From Ustilago trichophora (lineage: Eukaryota > Basidiomycota > Ustilaginomycetes > Ustilaginales > Ustilaginaceae), in contig OOIN01000002.1 of NCBI GenBank assembly GCA_900323505.1, positions 434,001 through 498,000 on the forward strand: 64,000 bases of DNA. Direction: 5' to 3'. The position numbers and the translations under genes were made by a program. Each line of letters opens with the position of its first letter. The first letter of the stretch is position 1. Below are positions 63,374-64,000 of this stretch, in pieces. The notes beneath the pieces are model-generated. The model did not search any database, was not told the DNA's origin, and saw only the letters and a program-made list of their open reading frames with translations.

Positions 63374-64000
63374 ATGAACGCTCAGCTTCTCAACCCATTC
63401 AGTATCGACATTCCCGACACAGTATCGAACACCCTCTCTTCCGCCGAGTGTAGCGTTCTCTCTTTCAACCATGGATTTTCCACTCTGGCCGGCCAATATC
63501 TTGCCATAGGTCGTTCCGATGGATATATTACCATATGGGATATTGAAACTAAATCTGTCCTTCGCTTGCTTGGTGGTCATGTTCGACCCGTAAAGAGCTT
63601 GGCGTGGAGTAGTTACAATAGGTATCTGGCGAGTTGTGCGGGGGATTGGAATGTGGTCATTTGGGATTTGGCGGCGAAAAGTGCTGCAGGTCCAAGTGTG
63701 AGAGAAGGAGAAAGGAGGAGAGGTGGTGATGAGGGAGAGGGTGAGGGAGAGGGTGAGGGTGAGGTGGATCCACGATTGCCTTTTGCTACTGAACGTAAAG
63801 TAACAATACGTTTCGATTGTGCTGTGGTTTCAGTACAGTTTGCTCCTGGGAATAGCAAAAGACTGGTGGTAGTGTTGGCTTCTAATGAGGCATACCTTGT
63901 CGATATCTCGCAAAAAATCCTGATACGTCGCCGTCAAAGATGTTCTTCATCCAATACACCGCTCTTTGAAGTGCAAGACATTAACCCATCCCCGCAACGC
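63374..64000 (+). CDS. Swd1/RBBP5-like COMPASS subunit (5' part)
   Basis: An open frame of 209 codons from the ATG at 63374 runs off the window end without a stop. It starts MNAQLLNPFSIDIPDTV and continues with WD40 blades: QYLAIGRSDGYITIWDIET, HVRPVKSLAWSSYNRYLASCAGDWNVVIWDL. After an EG-repeat insert (about 120-135) comes CAVVSVQFAPGNS. Then comes LASNEAYLVDI. The N-terminal LLNPF and these blades fit Swd1 (RBBP5), the core WD40 subunit of the Set1/COMPASS H3K4 methyltransferase. The rest of the gene, with any introns, lies outside the window. Swd1 rather than another WD protein is a family-pattern judgement. Confidence 0.8.
   Translation, partial: MNAQLLNPFSIDIPDTVSNTLSSAECSVLSFNHGFSTLAGQYLAIGRSDGYITIWDIETKSVLRLLGGHVRPVKSLAWSSYNRYLASCAGDWNVVIWDLAAKSAAGPSVREGERRRGGDEGEGEGEGEGEVDPRLPFATERKVTIRFDCAVVSVQFAPGNSKRLVVVLASNEAYLVDISQKILIRRRQRCSSSNTPLFEVQDINPSPQR

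Overview
The window looks like a nuclear chromosome segment of a basidiomycete smut fungus (Ustilaginales: Ustilago, Sporisorium, Pseudozyma or a relative). The evidence is long intron-poor ORFs with serine- and glutamine-rich low-complexity arms, short GT-AG introns with GTGAGT/GTAAGT donors and CTRAY-type branch sites, pyrimidine-rich leaders, and a classic fungal gene set (Fox2-type multifunctional beta-oxidation enzyme, Mmt-type CDF carrier, Cdc15-type F-BAR protein, ELO elongase, Elp6, Rpf1, Swd1). I found no rRNA, tRNA, CRISPR array, transposon or virus-like sequence. The species assignment is inference.

I support 24 protein-coding genes. From left to right: a Sec7-PH Arf exchange factor (+), peroxisomal-type Mfe2/Fox2 (+), a mitochondrial CDF metal carrier (+), a tandem-PH protein (-), complex I subunit NDUFB11/ESSS (+), a secreted type-B carboxylesterase (-), a ZFAND2/AIRAP-type double-AN1 zinc-finger protein (+), an AlkB-like dioxygenase (-), pyruvate kinase (+), an ELO fatty-acid elongase (+), a secreted protein of unknown function (-), alpha-SNAP/Sec17 (+), an unrecognised disordered protein (-), a GNAT acetyltransferase (-), tubulin cofactor B (+), an RBM39-like splicing factor (-), a WRAP73/WDR8 WD40 protein (+), Elongator subunit Elp6 (-), a GT4 glycosyltransferase (+), Cdc15-like F-BAR/SH3 (-), a very large CorA-family transporter (+), cytochrome c oxidase subunit 8/VIIc (-), ribosome factor Rpf1 (+) and the 5' part of a Swd1/RBBP5-like COMPASS subunit (+, runs off the end). 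Most neighbours alternate in strand, giving many divergent promoters and convergent 3' ends. The genes are housekeeping or general physiology; I see no biosynthetic cluster and no operon-like logic.

Several genes are only complete after splicing by eye: Mfe2 (3 exons), NDUFB11 (3), ZFAND2-like (2), pyruvate kinase (2), GNAT (2), TBCB (2), RBM39-like (3), Elp6 (2) and Cox8 (4). Two of these give the most interesting observations. The Cox8 gene seems to need a 4-nt microexon. The ZFAND2-like gene carries a C-terminal CaaX box on a short second exon, and keeping the intron would remove it. Other points of note are a CorA protein whose GMN signature is replaced, an Mfe2 with no visible peroxisomal targeting signal, good splice sites with no assigned gene downstream of the RBM39-like gene, a lectin-like N-terminal region on the esterase, and recurring AGTAC palindromes in intergenic DNA.
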